From Endomychus coccineus (lineage: Eukaryota > Arthropoda > Insecta > Coleoptera > Endomychidae), in NCBI GenBank assembly GCA_958510875.1, contig OY294068.1:177723411-177787410 (forward strand): a DNA stretch of 64,000 bases. Direction: 5' to 3'. The notes under the pieces were generated by a model. It searched no databases, was not told the origin of the DNA, and was given only the letters and a program-made list of their open reading frames with translations. Shown one piece after another: positions 45,455-56,837 of this stretch; positions within the stretch are counted from its first letter, which is position 1, and every line of letters begins with the position of its first letter. Position numbers and translations under genes: made by a program.

Positions 45455-46145
45455 ACTCATCGAGAATACTTCGCTTTATTCAGATTGAAACGATGAGATG
45501 AGCAACTGCGGTTTTTTCCAATGTAGGCTGCTAGGACGAAAAGATTTGGCTTGAGTGAAGTCCCTTCTCTCCGCCTCACGAATGGAAACGACTTGGACCG
45601 ACCTCCGAAGCCTTGGTATAAAGTCAGAGGCAATACAAAATCGGAATATCTGGAGCACACGAATGGTGATAAGCTCCAAGCATCTTGTAAGAGAGCTGGA
45701 AAGATTCCATCCTCATCCGGTGATTTGTAGGGCGCAAAGCTCGAGATGACCCAGCACACTCTTTCATAACTTACCACGGTTTCGAGACCAACCTGTAGTC
45801 AATCGCTCTCGCGTCGACAGGGAAGTCCTCAGGTGGTGTGAATATGAGGTCGTCACCAGACCCGAGGAAATGCACCGACACTAGATGTCGTAGCGTCTCG
45901 TCCGGCGATGACGTGTACTCCCCGTTCGGCAGAATCACTGATCCTATGCCAATCGAGGAATCCTTGGTGAGAGCCTTGCATAACCCCCTGTTGACGGCAT
46001 CTTATTGATGCCCTCACAGTAGGTATGCCACGAAGCTCTTTTGGAGCTCCTCAGAGACTTCTTATTGTTCTTTTGCGGAAACTTGAAGGTCATCCAGTCT
46101 GAACTAAACGAGGTTCTCTTCTCTTTGTTGAAGAGTTTTCTCACC
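45455..46145 (-). pseudogene. Inverted LINE ORF2 piece: RT N-terminal part
   Basis: Minus-strand reading: FSSDWMTFKFPQKNNKKSLR, SSKRASWHTYCEGINKMPST (pre-RT linker; 46085-45975), then VISSFAPYKSPDEDGIFPALLQDAWSL (RT block 0; about 45750-45670) and SFRPSSL at about 45540. This is the N-terminal RT region of an R1/LOA-like LINE. It is joined head to head at about 46145 to the C-terminal part on the plus strand, the shape produced by 5' inversion during target-primed reverse transcription. Frameshifted. Confidence 0.7.
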
Positions 46146-46149
46146 CCTT

Positions 46150-46640
46150 TCCGATGTGCTCCTGGCATGAGGCAGGCGAAGCACATTAGGCAGTTCTCGC
46201 CTGAGCTTGCTAAGCCCCTTCCCTCTATGAGCAGGAGAGACCTGCAACTGGTGACACGACTCCTCGCAGGACACTGTCATCTGAATAAACTTCTTCACAC
46301 AATGAGCATTGTTGAATACTCAGCTTGTCGTAGATATGGATGGGTGAACGAAACTGCCTCTCACATCCTAGCAGAATGTCCGGCACTGGCTTCTCTCAGG
46401 CTACAATACCTCAGTAGCACACATATGCCGCTTCAAGCCATAAGAGATATCAGTCCATACAAAATTTTAGCCTTCGGCACTGCCACAGGCCTGCTGGACT
46501 GATTTATTGTATCGAGGGGCTCACAATGGACCCAATCAAACGGTCTATGTGCTCCGGACCTGTCTGCCCCCGTTTTGATTCATGGATTCATCGATTGTTT
46601 CAATGTGCTAGATGTTGCAATAATGAGAACTTATATTTGT
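46150..46640 (+). pseudogene. LINE ORF2 C-terminus with zinc knuckle
   Basis: One frame from 46150 to the stop at 46502 reads QAKHIRQFSPELAKPLPSMSRRD, GHCHLNKLLHTM, then ACRRYGWVNETASHILAECPAL and ISPYKILAFGTATGLLD. The C..(Y for C)...H...C knuckle is the normal end of ORF2 in R1/LOA-like LINEs; its second Cys is Tyr here. About 140 bp of 3' UTR follow. It begins exactly where the RNase H fragment at 42990-43805 stops in family terms (IAP-G..AKH). Confidence 0.78.
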
Positions 46641-46645
46641 GATAA

Positions 46646-46752
46646 GGTCTTTCTAGTTCAGATCTATCAGTAACGTCACAAACTTATAGTTCCAGACAGC
46701 TGTTTCGCTCATCAGTAGAAGGAGCCGGTGTGCGATCTGGACTGGAAAGACT
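46646..46752 (-). repeat. Hairpin repeat family, copy 3
   Basis: 107 bp, ends GGTCTTTCTAGTTCAGATC and, from the right, CAGTCTTTCCAGTCCAGATCG. On the minus strand the hammerhead-related centre lies at 46690-46720. Homology with copy 2 continues beyond the hairpin to about 46830 (minus-strand ATACTCATTTATCTCATGCTGG). Confidence 0.8.
46690..46720 (-). ncRNA. Hammerhead motif lacking stem-loop II
   Basis: On the minus strand TTCTA (46720-46716), CTGATGA, GC, GAAA, CAGCTGTC, TGGAA (46694-46690). Stem I pairs TTCTA with TGGAA (one G-U). Stem III ACAGCTGT is self-complementary, as in hammerheads that work as dimers. GTC is present. Stem-loop II is reduced to two bases, so this copy is probably inactive. 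Confidence 0.6.
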
Positions 46753-46839
46753 GTATTATTGTCATCTGGCAAGAACCAGCATGAGATAAATGAGTATATC
46801 ATATATTCATTTATTTCCAATTCTCTTAAATGGATATTT

Positions 46840-48740
46840 GAATCAATCAAGATAATATAATATGTCATATGCATGCACGATTGTTGAGAGCGTACATTTT
46901 TCGACGACGGAGCATGATGTCTGCTTGTAATACCTTTCACCTCAAACACATTCCAAAGTGTAATGCTCCACAAAATATTCATCAAAAGATGAATGTTACT
47001 GTTAGTAACGACGAAATTGATTTTTTAGTCTGTGCCGTACGTTGCAGATACTTCACGTTTCTAGAATTCGATATACGCTTTGGATTTGTCTCAGTAAACA
47101 AAACAATGTTTGCCGCATTCGTGACATCGATGTCTTCCTATACGTGCTATTGATCCACGCTGGCAGCCTCTATATGTATGCATCTGAGGATTTTGAACTA
47201 GGTCTGTCTCTATTTGCTATTGAGACGCATTGCCATCTATTCGCTTCGATTACTCCCGTTCACTATATGCAATCTATGGTTACATTGTTCATAATGCCGA
47301 CTACAACGTAGCAGTTTGTATTGCTGAAATTTCATCAACATACAACATTACACTCAATAGTATAGAGAACTTTTTGCCTCATAGGCATATACCTTTTTGG
47401 AACGTGCTTCAAAATATTAGATTGTGCCGACATCTGAGGTAATTGCTTGGGTCAAATCCATCATATCGTCTGTAATAACAAAGTCGCTGCTGCTGTAGCC
47501 TTAATTGAATATCAAGTCATCGGTAGTATTTTGTTTGATTAATGAAAGTGCCGAACATGTTCTCTTCGCAACGTTGTAGCTTTATTTGCATGCAGTGCTT
47601 TAAATAACATAAAAATTAAAATAATTGCTTGTTTAGTGGAATGTCAGTTTGATGAATATTTTATAATAGTTGACAATTTCGTTGAAATTTGCTTGCCTAC
47701 AACATGAATTCGACGGAGTTTTTGAAATTAATAATTAAACATAATGAGATCATTGGAAAAATACTCATTCTTGCTTCCTTGCTTCTTACATTTTCTTTCA
47801 TTCTGAATAAGATAATTGAGTGAACTTATTGGGGATAACATCTAATTTGATGCAGTACAATCTGGAACATATACAGATACTCAATCATTGATTTTACAGA
47901 AATTGGAAAAAAAAATTGTATTGGAGAATGCATAACCGCTCTTCGCAATGACACTTCGACTGTAAACTCTGTTGTCCATTCAACTGAAATGATCAAATGG
48001 CATTCCGACTCATATGGATCCTAATAAATCATTAGATATCGACAGCTGCAGTATTTGAAAATTAGAATATGCAGTTCCAAACTTAAGACTTTTCATATTA
48101 AGACTCGGAAACTATTTTGAACATACTTCATCTTGTGAATTTATGAAGGTACAGCCATTCATCAATCTACCGAAGTGGATCGATAACAACGTTGGAATCC
48201 CGAATTTCTATTTCCTTTTCATATTTATTATACCCGCGCACAGCCAAGAATATTAGAAAGTTCGCAAATACAGTACTCAAAATGAGGATCAGATGCTTCT
48301 GAAGCAAATTATCTTAATTACGGTCAATTATTCTCTTTCTGTTATCCATTTTCTGAAGAGAATTATTATCATTTAATAATCGGATACCTACAGATACAAT
48401 TTCACTTGTTAGTTTGCCGGTTTTTTGGGGTTGGTTCTGGCACTTAAACTGATTTTCGAGTCATTGGAACAATTTTAAATCTGATACGTAACATATTATT
48501 ACTGGAAATGGAATAATTGATCATTACTCACCATAGATGAAAATCTTATGGAATTATTCACTAGGAAATACCACTGATAGTATTTAGAGTTTCATCTTGG
48601 AACGCTGTGAAAACGAAAGTGAATGTTAATGGTTGATTTGACTGCTATAGAGCGTCTTTCTTCAACTGTAAATGAGGACTCATGTGTGTTATCGAAAGTC
48701 ATAAGCATTTCGGACTACCAAATCTATTGTTAGTCCAGGC
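46840..48740. other. No gene recognised
   Basis: Overlapping frames at 46869-47153, 47042-47311 and 47230-47442 (+) have fairly even codon-like composition but no family motif; they could be one frameshifted unknown gene or chance. Confidence 0.35.
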
Positions 48741-48744
48741 AACG

Positions 48745-49915
48745 AACCGGGAAAAAAAAAGACATGAAGGTCAGAATCGAACAATTTTTGTGGAAGTCTA
48801 TCCGTGGAGTTATCAGAATAATTCATAACACATTGAATCTCACCGGTCACCCTACCCCCTTGAGGGCCAGAAATGACCAAAACTTGCCGATTTGTACCAC
48901 CATAATTGATTTCAAGTAAATCTGACGTCGAAATCGTGATCAGCGACCCAAAAAAATTTTCTTGGTAGTTTAAATCCAGAATAATATATATTGCCAAAAT
49001 ATAAGGGTGCAAAATTTACCAATTTGATCGATTTTCCATCCCTAGAATTGATTTCAAGGAAATCTGACGTCAAAATCGTGATCAGTGACCCAAAAAACCC
49101 CCTTGATGCATCCTTCAGAAGTTGGAGAATAAAACTCAAATTTTACACAAAACTTTAACATTTAATTTAAAAATGCTGACAAATTGCTTCACCACACTGT
49201 GGCATTTTCAAAGCAAGGAGCTATCAACTTAAGCTAAATCTGGAAGTATGTCCTTAAATATCAGGGATCAGAATGTCGTAAAAATTGAGGAATGGTGGTG
49301 GATAATGTTGAGAGTGTGTTTACAAAATTGTTAACAAGCGGTGAATTATATGTATCAATTTGATCATTTAATATCACATTATTTGTGTTTCAATATTTCT
49401 ATGGATTCTAGTATATTAAGTTTATGTCCTTTCATTGAATATCTAGAATATCGGGATTGAGGGTGAAATTGTTCTTATGTTCTAACAGGTGATTTGCGTA
49501 ATTGGAGTCCTCTTTTTTGAACCAGTAACTTCTCAAATGTTCGTTGAACCTTACGCTGGAACTGCGTCCAGTTTGTCCTATGTACAAAGCACTATAGTCA
49601 TCACATCTCAGTCTGTAAGCTCTAGATTCCTTCAATTTATCTTTTCTAGATTTCGAGTTATTAATAAACGAGCATAATTTTAAATTGAATATTAAAAGTT
49701 TTGTGTAAAATTTGAGTTGTATTCTCCAACTTCCGAAGTATTATGAATTTACACTACGTAAACGCCGAAACCATATATATACCCCTTGATGCATTTTAAA
49801 TTCGAAATTACCCTTTTGGGGGGAGGGTGATCGGTGAGGTCTTATGTGGCATGTATGATCCTGATATCCCCACGAATCAAATCCCACTAAAATTTTTCGA
49901 TTCAGAAATATTTTT
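48745..49915. repeat. Inverted repeat (foldback 3) with a PLE in its loop
   Basis: The left arm (48745 to about 49160) and the right arm (about 49698-49915) are inverted copies. CTTCAGAAGTTGGAGAATA and TTTTACACAAAACTTT beside the loop mirror AAAGTTTTGTGTAAAATTTG and TATTCTCCAACTTCCGAAG. CACCGGTCACCCTACCCCC mirrors GGGGGAGGGTGATCGGTG, and an A-run mirrors a T-run at the outer ends. The left arm has an extra tandem unit of about 145 bp (CGTGATCAGNGACCCAAAAAA near 48936 and 49078). The loop holds a PLE fragment. Confidence 0.75.
49185..49690 (-). pseudogene. Penelope-like element GIY-YIG fragment in the loop
   Basis: The minus-strand frame 49635-49432 reads AYRLRCDDYSALYIGQTGRS, then VRFNEHLRSY and NYANHLLEHKNNF. 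This is a PLE endonuclease: YRLRC as the first half motif, YIGQTGR, R.NEH and A.H....H. The N-terminal RT is absent. At 49180-49215, minus-strand TTTGAAAATGCCACAGTGTGGTGAAGC resembles the 3' terminal motif of other PLEs here, about 240 bp downstream of the frame. It fills the loop of the surrounding inverted repeat. Confidence 0.75.
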
Positions 49916-49919
49916 TTTT

Positions 49920-50732
49920 ATTACAACTGAAACTTCGGCTCATTGCAAAATATATTCGCTCAATTCATTACTCAGTAGGTACCTAGTACGAAATGTTCCA
50001 AATATAAAGTGAATATTTTATCTAAACAGATCGCCAGATACATTTGTCAATTTCAATCAATTGATGTGACATCTCAAATTATATTAGTTTTGAATCTAAA
50101 TTCGAATAGAATCATACTTCAGATGTACAGAAACTTCTTTGCAGTATTGTAATTCTCCCTATATTCACGACAAGTGCTGTATAAACTGCGAAAATGATAT
50201 CCTCAACAATGAATCACTTACAAGTGGAATGTGGAAATGAAGAGGTTCCTATAACTCCTATTAGGGTCAGAGTTACTGCAGTTTCACGAGTGTCTCAACA
50301 TTCAATTAAATCGCAGGTGAACTAAGCAGAGGTGAATCACTTTCTAAAGTGGTTGTAAATGTAGATGACTACATACTCATCCGCCAGGATCTCATTTCAC
50401 AAGTTTCAAGACTTAATGCATATTTCAAATGGGTGAAAACGACTGAAGATGGAAATATGTCTAATTATACTCTCTGTCTTGTGAAAATTTATTTCAATTG
50501 ACTGGGCTGTCTCTGTTATTGTGTCATCTGTCACGGAAATCATATGACTGGTATCAATTGTCTGTCAAGTAAACGTTACATGTATTGTCAGAGAGCTATG
50601 TGTGGTCTGCATAGACAGTCTGAAAAGTGATAATGATTCATAGATCTATGGAACTGTCTGTCATGTAAATTGTACATATCTATATGAGCTGTCAAAAATG
50701 TCAAAATATATCGAATCCCTTTTACCGTGATT
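49920..50732. other. No gene recognised
   Basis: AT-rich; nothing supported. Confidence 0.4.
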
Positions 50733-50742
50733 GGGATTGAGT

Positions 50743-52875
50743 ACGGTCGTACACATAGGTCTGGAAACTCTATGGTTGACTTGAGTCGCTTACGCTTCGT
50801 GAAACTCGTAGTCCCTAGCTCAGCCACCAGCTGGTGCTTGGATCAAGAGGGGGTAAAACGATTTCTTTCCGGAATCGCAAGCATTGTTACTAATGCCCAT
50901 TTGCACCGTTTAGGCATAGCTTAAAATTGTAGAAATGTTAACTTTGAACCTTTTAAAAGGTCGTGATAGCCCCAAACTGGGTCGAAAACTGTTTTGAATT
51001 GGTTAATTTTCGATAAATCGAATGACGTCCACGTGAGGAGCGCGTAGCTCGCGAGTTAGAAAAGTGCAACTTTACGGTACATAGAACGTATTAACGAGGA
51101 CTTTTCGCATGCGGTTTTCGCTCCATGTCGTTAGTTTATGAACGGGGCCAACTGAATAGCATAGTCTCGGGCCCCAAAATGTCGATTGAATAGGAAAATT
51201 CAATTAAAACAGTTTGAGGTATTCTCAGCTGTCAGCTACTAGCTTCGGGAGAGAATCTACTAGGCCGGAGAAAAACTAGAAGGTAGATTCAGCAAGCAAC
51301 ACCTCTTCGCGGTTCTCGAGACAAGTAACCCTTCGGGGTCAGACTAACGTTGCCACTGCGAAAGATCCGGTGAACTGGGCACCGCATACATTTTCACCTC
51401 TAAAACCACTACCCCGTGCCTTCTTATCCCAGGGATGCTGGTCGGAACGGATTCACGGACGTGGTAGACACATGCGGAAGGCCAAACTTGAACGAGGCCG
51501 GCGATGGTTCGTAAACGTAGCCTAGGCTAACACGAGCAGGCGAGTGGGGCTATTCCTCATTAGTCAGGGGGAATAGCTAGCAAGTACCGTGCCTGTTGCA
51601 CCATAGGTAACGCAGGTTCTCGCTTAAAGTAACCTCGGCCTGCCTGAGCAGGGGCGTAAAAAGGTACCGCTGCGAAACGTCAGGTAAACGGTGCACCACA
51701 TGTCGTTTACCCATAAAAACCACGGCGCAGTGCCTTCTTATCCCAGATGGCTGGTCGGAACGGATTCACGGCCGTGGTGGCATATGCGGTAGGCTGTTTG
51801 AACGAAAGCCGAAGGTTTACTCGTAGCGTTCCTGGTGAAACAGGTAATTACGAGGAGGTGGAATTGACCATAGCCCAGAAGGGGCAGTATATGAGTCTAG
51901 CAAGCAAGCTCCATCTTGGGTATGCACGGGACAGGGTCCTATGTATGCCTGAGATGGGACCGCCTAAAGTAGTCCCGCCGGGGGCGAAAAAGCTGCCTCT
52001 GCGTGGGTATTATGCTGCACCACATGGCTCTACTCATAAAGTCCGGTGTCTGTGCTTCTTATCCCAGATTTTTGGGCAATTGATTCGCGGCCAGAGCAAC
52101 AAATGTAGAAGATCGATGATAAGAGGTCGACGGCGACTCGTCAAACGGGAGCTGTTTTAAATTATAACACTAACACGAGTAGACAGGGGGAGAGGGGCCC
52201 AGACGGTTCAAAAGACCGTCTCCTCTCCAATTAAGGCGTTGGTCTCTGTCAGGCAGTGGCGTGCTGTTTATGTTAGGGGAGGGCAAGTCACTAACAGGTC
52301 TAGAGTCCACTGGACGGGCAGGCCGGGGGGGACCGAGGTCCTACCCCACAATTATCAACGTGTCAGCTACTAGCGTCTGACGTGCGATGTACCAAAGGGA
52401 ATTTTCTAGCTACTAAAATATACTCAAAGCTGGTAAAAGCTAGCGGCCTATAGCCGAAAACACTTCATTACAACTGGCGCCGGCCGCACGGGGCAAAAAA
52501 CGGCCCCGAATCGACAAGATCGAGGTAAAAAGTATAAACTCTAACTGACGCATAGCGAGTTCCTCGAGGCATATGTCAAAATAATTTCGTTCAGAGCTTA
52601 TTACATAGGACGTCTGGCGTTCACGCAAAGCGCTAAAGACTTCTGAGTGTTACAATATTCGTATAAAATTGCGAAATTTCTCACTTTTAGAAACTTCAAA
52701 TTAATTAGTTTGTCCCAGAATACTCTTCATAGAGATCGAGATGATACTCTTACGTGACGCTTTTTATGATTCCTCTACGTGGCGTCTTTTGGTACTACGC
52801 GAAAGTCGACGCGTAGCGGACTCACTGCTCACATATGAAACAACCTCTTGTTTCCAGACCTGTGTATACGACCGT
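50743..52875. mobile_element. TIR element with 10-bp target duplication (Mutator-like?)
   Basis: The ends are inverted repeats: 50743-50768 matches the reverse complement of 52850-52875 in 24 of 26 positions (ACGGTCGTA..CA.AGGTCTGG), and similarity continues more weakly for about 80 bp. GGGATTGAGT flanks it at 50733-50742 and 52876-52885. A 10-bp duplication fits Mutator-like transposons best (9-11 bp) but the family is not proven. No transposase is recognised. The inner 1.1 kb is a separate GC-rich insert. The composition is much richer in GC than the surroundings. Confidence 0.75.
51244..52360 (+). mobile_element. GC-rich nested insert with 14-bp direct repeats
   Basis: A 1117-bp block flanked by TGTCAGCTACTAGC at 51230-51243 and 52361-52374, which looks like a target duplication of retrotransposon length. 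Inside are nearly three tandem units of about 315 bp (marker ttcttatccc at 51421, 51735 and 52056, preceded by accac...gtgc). It could be the repetitive 5' UTR plus 3' end of an internally deleted LINE, or an unknown non-autonomous retroelement. The 137-residue frame at 51747-52160 lies across the repeats and has no family motif. Confidence 0.6.
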
Positions 52876-52885
52876 GGGATTGAGT

Positions 52886-54075
52886 GATTGGGAGTGTCGG
52901 GCCACAAACCGTCTAGAATAGAATAGTATTCTGATCATGGGACGCACGATGAGCCTCATAAAATGGCCTGAGTTCATCTAGGGGCTAAGCCCCTGCCCCT
53001 CAATAATGATACTGCTGATGATGAAGCTCCCAACGTGGACAGACGGCCACTTTTTCAACACCCAGTCAAAACCGGGTATCCGGTATTGACCTGTAGGGGT
53101 GTAACACCGTCCTCGTATATAGTTTCTGAATCTTCTTAGTGTCGCGTAGCTTTACGGAGAGCTCTGCGTCTTGCGGGAATCCGTATTACGCATCAGCACA
53201 GAATGTTTATTGACGCTTACATTCATTTCGTAACAAACATACATTCGAATGATTTTTATAGCTCCTTTGTCACATTCCACCCTTGAACATACGATGACCT
53301 TCAATATGTACAGAATACCGGATGGAGAATGTGGAAGCATTTGCGCTCAAAAGTCAGCTTTATGCTGGAAGGAATAATTAAATTTGCAGAAAAGTGAATA
53401 GAGGAAATTGAATTCAAGCAGAAGTTTATTTCATCGATCTCGAAATTTCATTACCTATTCACTTTCAGAAGCAATTCAAATCATTTTTGCGTGATTATTA
53501 TGATGGAGGAAGCCATGAAAGTGGAGGAACTATTCTATTGTGACGAATATATCCTTCGTAACTTAATTACCGTCAGAGAAGATCGTAATTCATATATTGG
53601 GATTCTTCAGTAGAATATAGATAGATAGATAAGATCTATTCGTTCGATAGTTGTACCCTTTGTGGGTGTAGAACACGTGAATACAATAATATAATATATA
53701 AAAAATCTGATTAAAAAAAGAATATTTCACATTAAAAAAAATAATGAAAAACATTAAAAATAACAAGTAAGTTCCAAATACCAAGTTATACATCTAACAT
53801 GACATGAGTGACAGTCAACTGGTGAATGGTAATAAGAATCGTCAAAAGTAAATTTTTTCATTCAAATACTCACTAAGCGTGGAGTGGGAATCGACTCAGC
53901 TTATTTTTTGACTGTGTGGTCTGCAGATTTTTCGTTTTTGTTAGTAATTTGTTACATATCTTAGAGATCATGAAATTGACAATTTCACTATAGGTCTATC
54001 CTGGTCGGTTCAGACAATACCGCTGCAATATCAGCTGCATACTGGCTTATTGAGTCATTCACCGAATCAGGCACT
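52886..54075. other. No gene recognised
   Basis: The first 250 bp remain GC-richer than average, then the sequence is AT-rich. No motif recognised. Confidence 0.4.
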
Positions 54076-54079
54076 TCAT

Positions 54080-54625
54080 TTGTATAGATTATATATGAAA
54101 GAGGAACAAAGATTGTACCTTGTGGAAGTCCCTCTTTCAATTGACAATGAATGGGCTTTGAATTCTTTGCCGTCGCAGCTCTCTTTTATCACATATTGAG
54201 ACCCATGTTTTAGGCATGTCTAACACCCCATATGAGTCCATATATTCCAAGTTTTCTTATTAATAATGAGTGATCTAAACTGTCAAATGATTTGGATAGG
54301 TCAGAGCAAACAAGTAAAGTATTGATGTTTGAGTTTTGTGATTCTATTATTCTGCACAAGGCTAGATATATGGCTAACAAAGTAGATTTATTTTTCCTGA
54401 AGCCATTTTGGTTGTCTGATATGTTCGATTCAAGAAGTTTATAAGACTATGTATGAATATTTCAAAGATTTCACTGATGTTGGGTAGTACCGCTATGGGT
54501 CTATAGTTGTTTATCGAACATTTGACTCCTTTCATGTAAATAGGCTTAATGGTGGCGATTTTTAATGTATCCGGAAATATGCCAGGAATTAGAGATAGAT
54601 TTATCAGGTGAACTAAAGGATTTGT
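54080..54625 (-). pseudogene. Non-LTR reverse transcriptase fragment
   Basis: Minus-strand pieces in order: FPDTLKIATIKPIYMKG, INNYRPIAVLPNISEIFEIF (54515-54440), NQNGFRKNKSTLLAIYLALCRI, INTLLVCSDLSKSFDSLDHSLL (54330-54265; catalytic F-D block), and CQLKEGLPQGTIFVPLS (54150-54100). These are RT blocks 1-4 of a LINE; the YADD block should lie just beyond but is not readable. Several frameshifts. Wording (SDLSKsFDslDH, GLPQGTIF) is CR1/jockey-like. Confidence 0.75.
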
Positions 54626-54629
54626 TATC

Positions 54630-56015
54630 TCAAGTCAGGGCACAGATTGACGGAGAACGAGTTACCTTCATTTGATGTTTTTGTCAGATTATTTCCACTA
54701 TTTTGCCGGGATATGTGTTTACAATATTGCATACCGCGTTGGTTTTATTTTTTGCCCTATAAATGTGAGTTAAAACTACCTTTTTTTTTTGCAGTAATAA
54801 GTTCGGTTTGTTAGATACTCGGAAAATTTGGAGTAATATTCTTTGAGTATGAATACATTTTTGCTCATACATCATACATGGAATATAATATTTTTTCCAC
54901 AAATTCAATACTGAATCTGTTGATCAGAGTCAGACAATACTCAAAATAGGAATCACTTCGGGATCTCCATATTTTTCTATCGTTTCTCGAAACGTCGTTT
55001 GATCGACTATATTTGCAGCGTTTCAAAAGCGGTACGAAAACCAAGTTTTTCATGAGATCAGGTAATAAACAAAATCGGATATTTCTCTAGATGGAGAAAT
55101 ATAGCTACATATAACTGATAAAAATTAAATTTTGAAATATTTGCGGCATCTTCAACCGTTTTTTGACTGGCTCCAAATTTCTACAGATCCATAAGCGCTG
55201 TGAACGACAAACATATTTCCGCTCAATTACGAGAATTTGGATTTTAAAATTAATAAAACCAGGTTTGTGGCGTTCTCGGTTCATCCTAAGACACAACATC
55301 AAATATCAGATGAGCACTTTGTTTCAGTTTAATATGATATCCTAGGTTCATAATTGATGAGAATATATTTGAAATTAGGAAGCTTGCAGTTAATCTTCAT
55401 TCTGCTGAATCTCTGTTGCCTTTTTGTTGCATTTCCTAATTGGGTTGATGCAGATCTTATTTTTATTTCAACGCTTCGTAGTAAGTTTCCTTCTCCAGTT
55501 CCGTTCTAGACTGATTAGTTCTCAGGATGAGTTTTCATATAAAAACCATTTATCTTCCCATCGCGACAAACCGCATAAGCTTTACTTTTTCTATAGCGTC
55601 AATCCCAACCACATCTATTTAAAAATCCTCGCTGTTTCATATTCCCTTCCTTTCAACAGTTTCAACCAGCAGATCTTAAGTAACCCTTTTCAAAGTCCAT
55701 CAATCTGAGATCCCTTCTTTCAATAAGATTGGAAGTAGGTTTTGTTTGAATAGCTGGAAACAATTCCCTACCGACGTGAATTCACTCACTATTAGTGTAT
55801 TATTCCCTTGAAAAACTTAGGGCAAATCACTTCACCCTCGCCAAGTCTGAAGGTTTGATTGTTGAGTGTGATGGAATGTGAATATTGGAGGGATAGTTAT
55901 AATTAAATTACAGAACCATAACTTCAGGTCAATTAAATATTGAATTGAATACTATCATCATATTCACATTCAAATTCATGAAAAAAATTCCTGGCTTCCG
56001 AATGGATTCCGCATC
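54630..56015. other. No gene recognised
   Basis: The frame at 55424-55708 and the text after it (NSLPTDV-like near 55770) faintly recall a LINE C-terminus, but not enough to annotate. Confidence 0.3.
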
Positions 56016-56021
56016 AGAATA

Positions 56022-56110
56022 GCACGATTTGATGACGACGTTCCGCGAACCAGTACAGGTGTCATCTTCAAGGCAGGCTTGAGGCTTGAACTGAAACTGA
56101 CTCCTGGTTT
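56022..56110 (-). repeat. Penelope-like terminal motif (relic)
   Basis: On the minus strand TTTCAGTTCAAGCCTCAAGC, CCTTGAAGATGACACCTGTAC and GGAACGTCGTCATCAAATCG, closely related to 9405-9480 and 36555-36610. It points away from the PLE RT fragment that follows, so it probably belongs to a different copy. Confidence 0.5.
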
Positions 56111-56279
56111 CTATAGCGATATTTAATGTGAGTAAAAACATTCACGATATAAAGTTCACTGCCTTTGTGCCAGTGATTAACTCCATTCTGGCACATAACA
56201 CTGCCGTTGGGTGATCATGTGCAAAGTGTTAATTCAGAATGTCCATCGCCTCAAGAATTTTTCTTTGTTAGTTTGGGGC

Positions 56280-56760
56280 TTGGGCTAGGATTTCATTATT
56301 TTGGTAAGGGACTTGATGCTGTATGGGTTCCCCACTTTCTCCGTTCATAGTTAATATCTTCATGGAATCTTTCGAGGAAGATGGTATCAACTCATCTCTT
56401 CTCAAGCCGAAATGTAGATTTAGATATGCCGACGACACATTTGTTATTTGGCAACATGGTCGCGAAAATCTTGTTTTCTTCTTCAATCATTTAAATTCAT
56501 TAAATGCCGATTTCCTGTTCACTATGAGAGTTGAATCGAAAGGTATGCATTCCTACATGAACTTTGGCACTTTCTGTGTATCGATAGATTCACTCACACT
56601 AATATATACTATCAAACTATCTATCACCAATCACCAAAGGGACACAGACAGTACTAATCTCTGAGGGAGACGCTACGATTATGGTGCACCGTTATCTGTC
56701 TCCGCAAGATCATCGTCTGGCACATGGCACATAGATTCGGAGGGGATAACCTAACTTCAT
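56280..56760 (+). pseudogene. Penelope-like element reverse transcriptase fragment
   Basis: The frame from 56323 reads MGSPLSPFIVNIFMESFEE, then KCRFRYADDTFVIWQHG and FFNHLNSLNADFLFTMRVES. This is the PLE RT signature: MGSPLSP (block 4) and RYADDtFviw with the catalytic DD (block 5), followed by HLNslnadIqFTmE. A frameshift leads to THTNIYYQ (for the THTdRYLn block) near 56595. The start Met is part of the motif, not a real start. N-terminal RT and GIY-YIG domain are missing. Confidence 0.82.
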
Positions 56761-56837
56761 GTTATAATCTGAATTCCTTGTTGATCTAGTTGGGACTAAA
56801 TAATTGAGTAACGATTATAATTAATATTAATATAAAC

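Noticed and set aside
50900..52630. Ribosomal RNA gene fragment
   Set aside because: The GC-rich, structured look suggested rRNA, but the stretch is made of 315-bp tandem monomers inside direct and inverted terminal repeats, which rRNA would not show.
55424..55870. LINE C-terminus
   Set aside because: Only a vague NSLPTDV-like string was seen; no ordered blocks.
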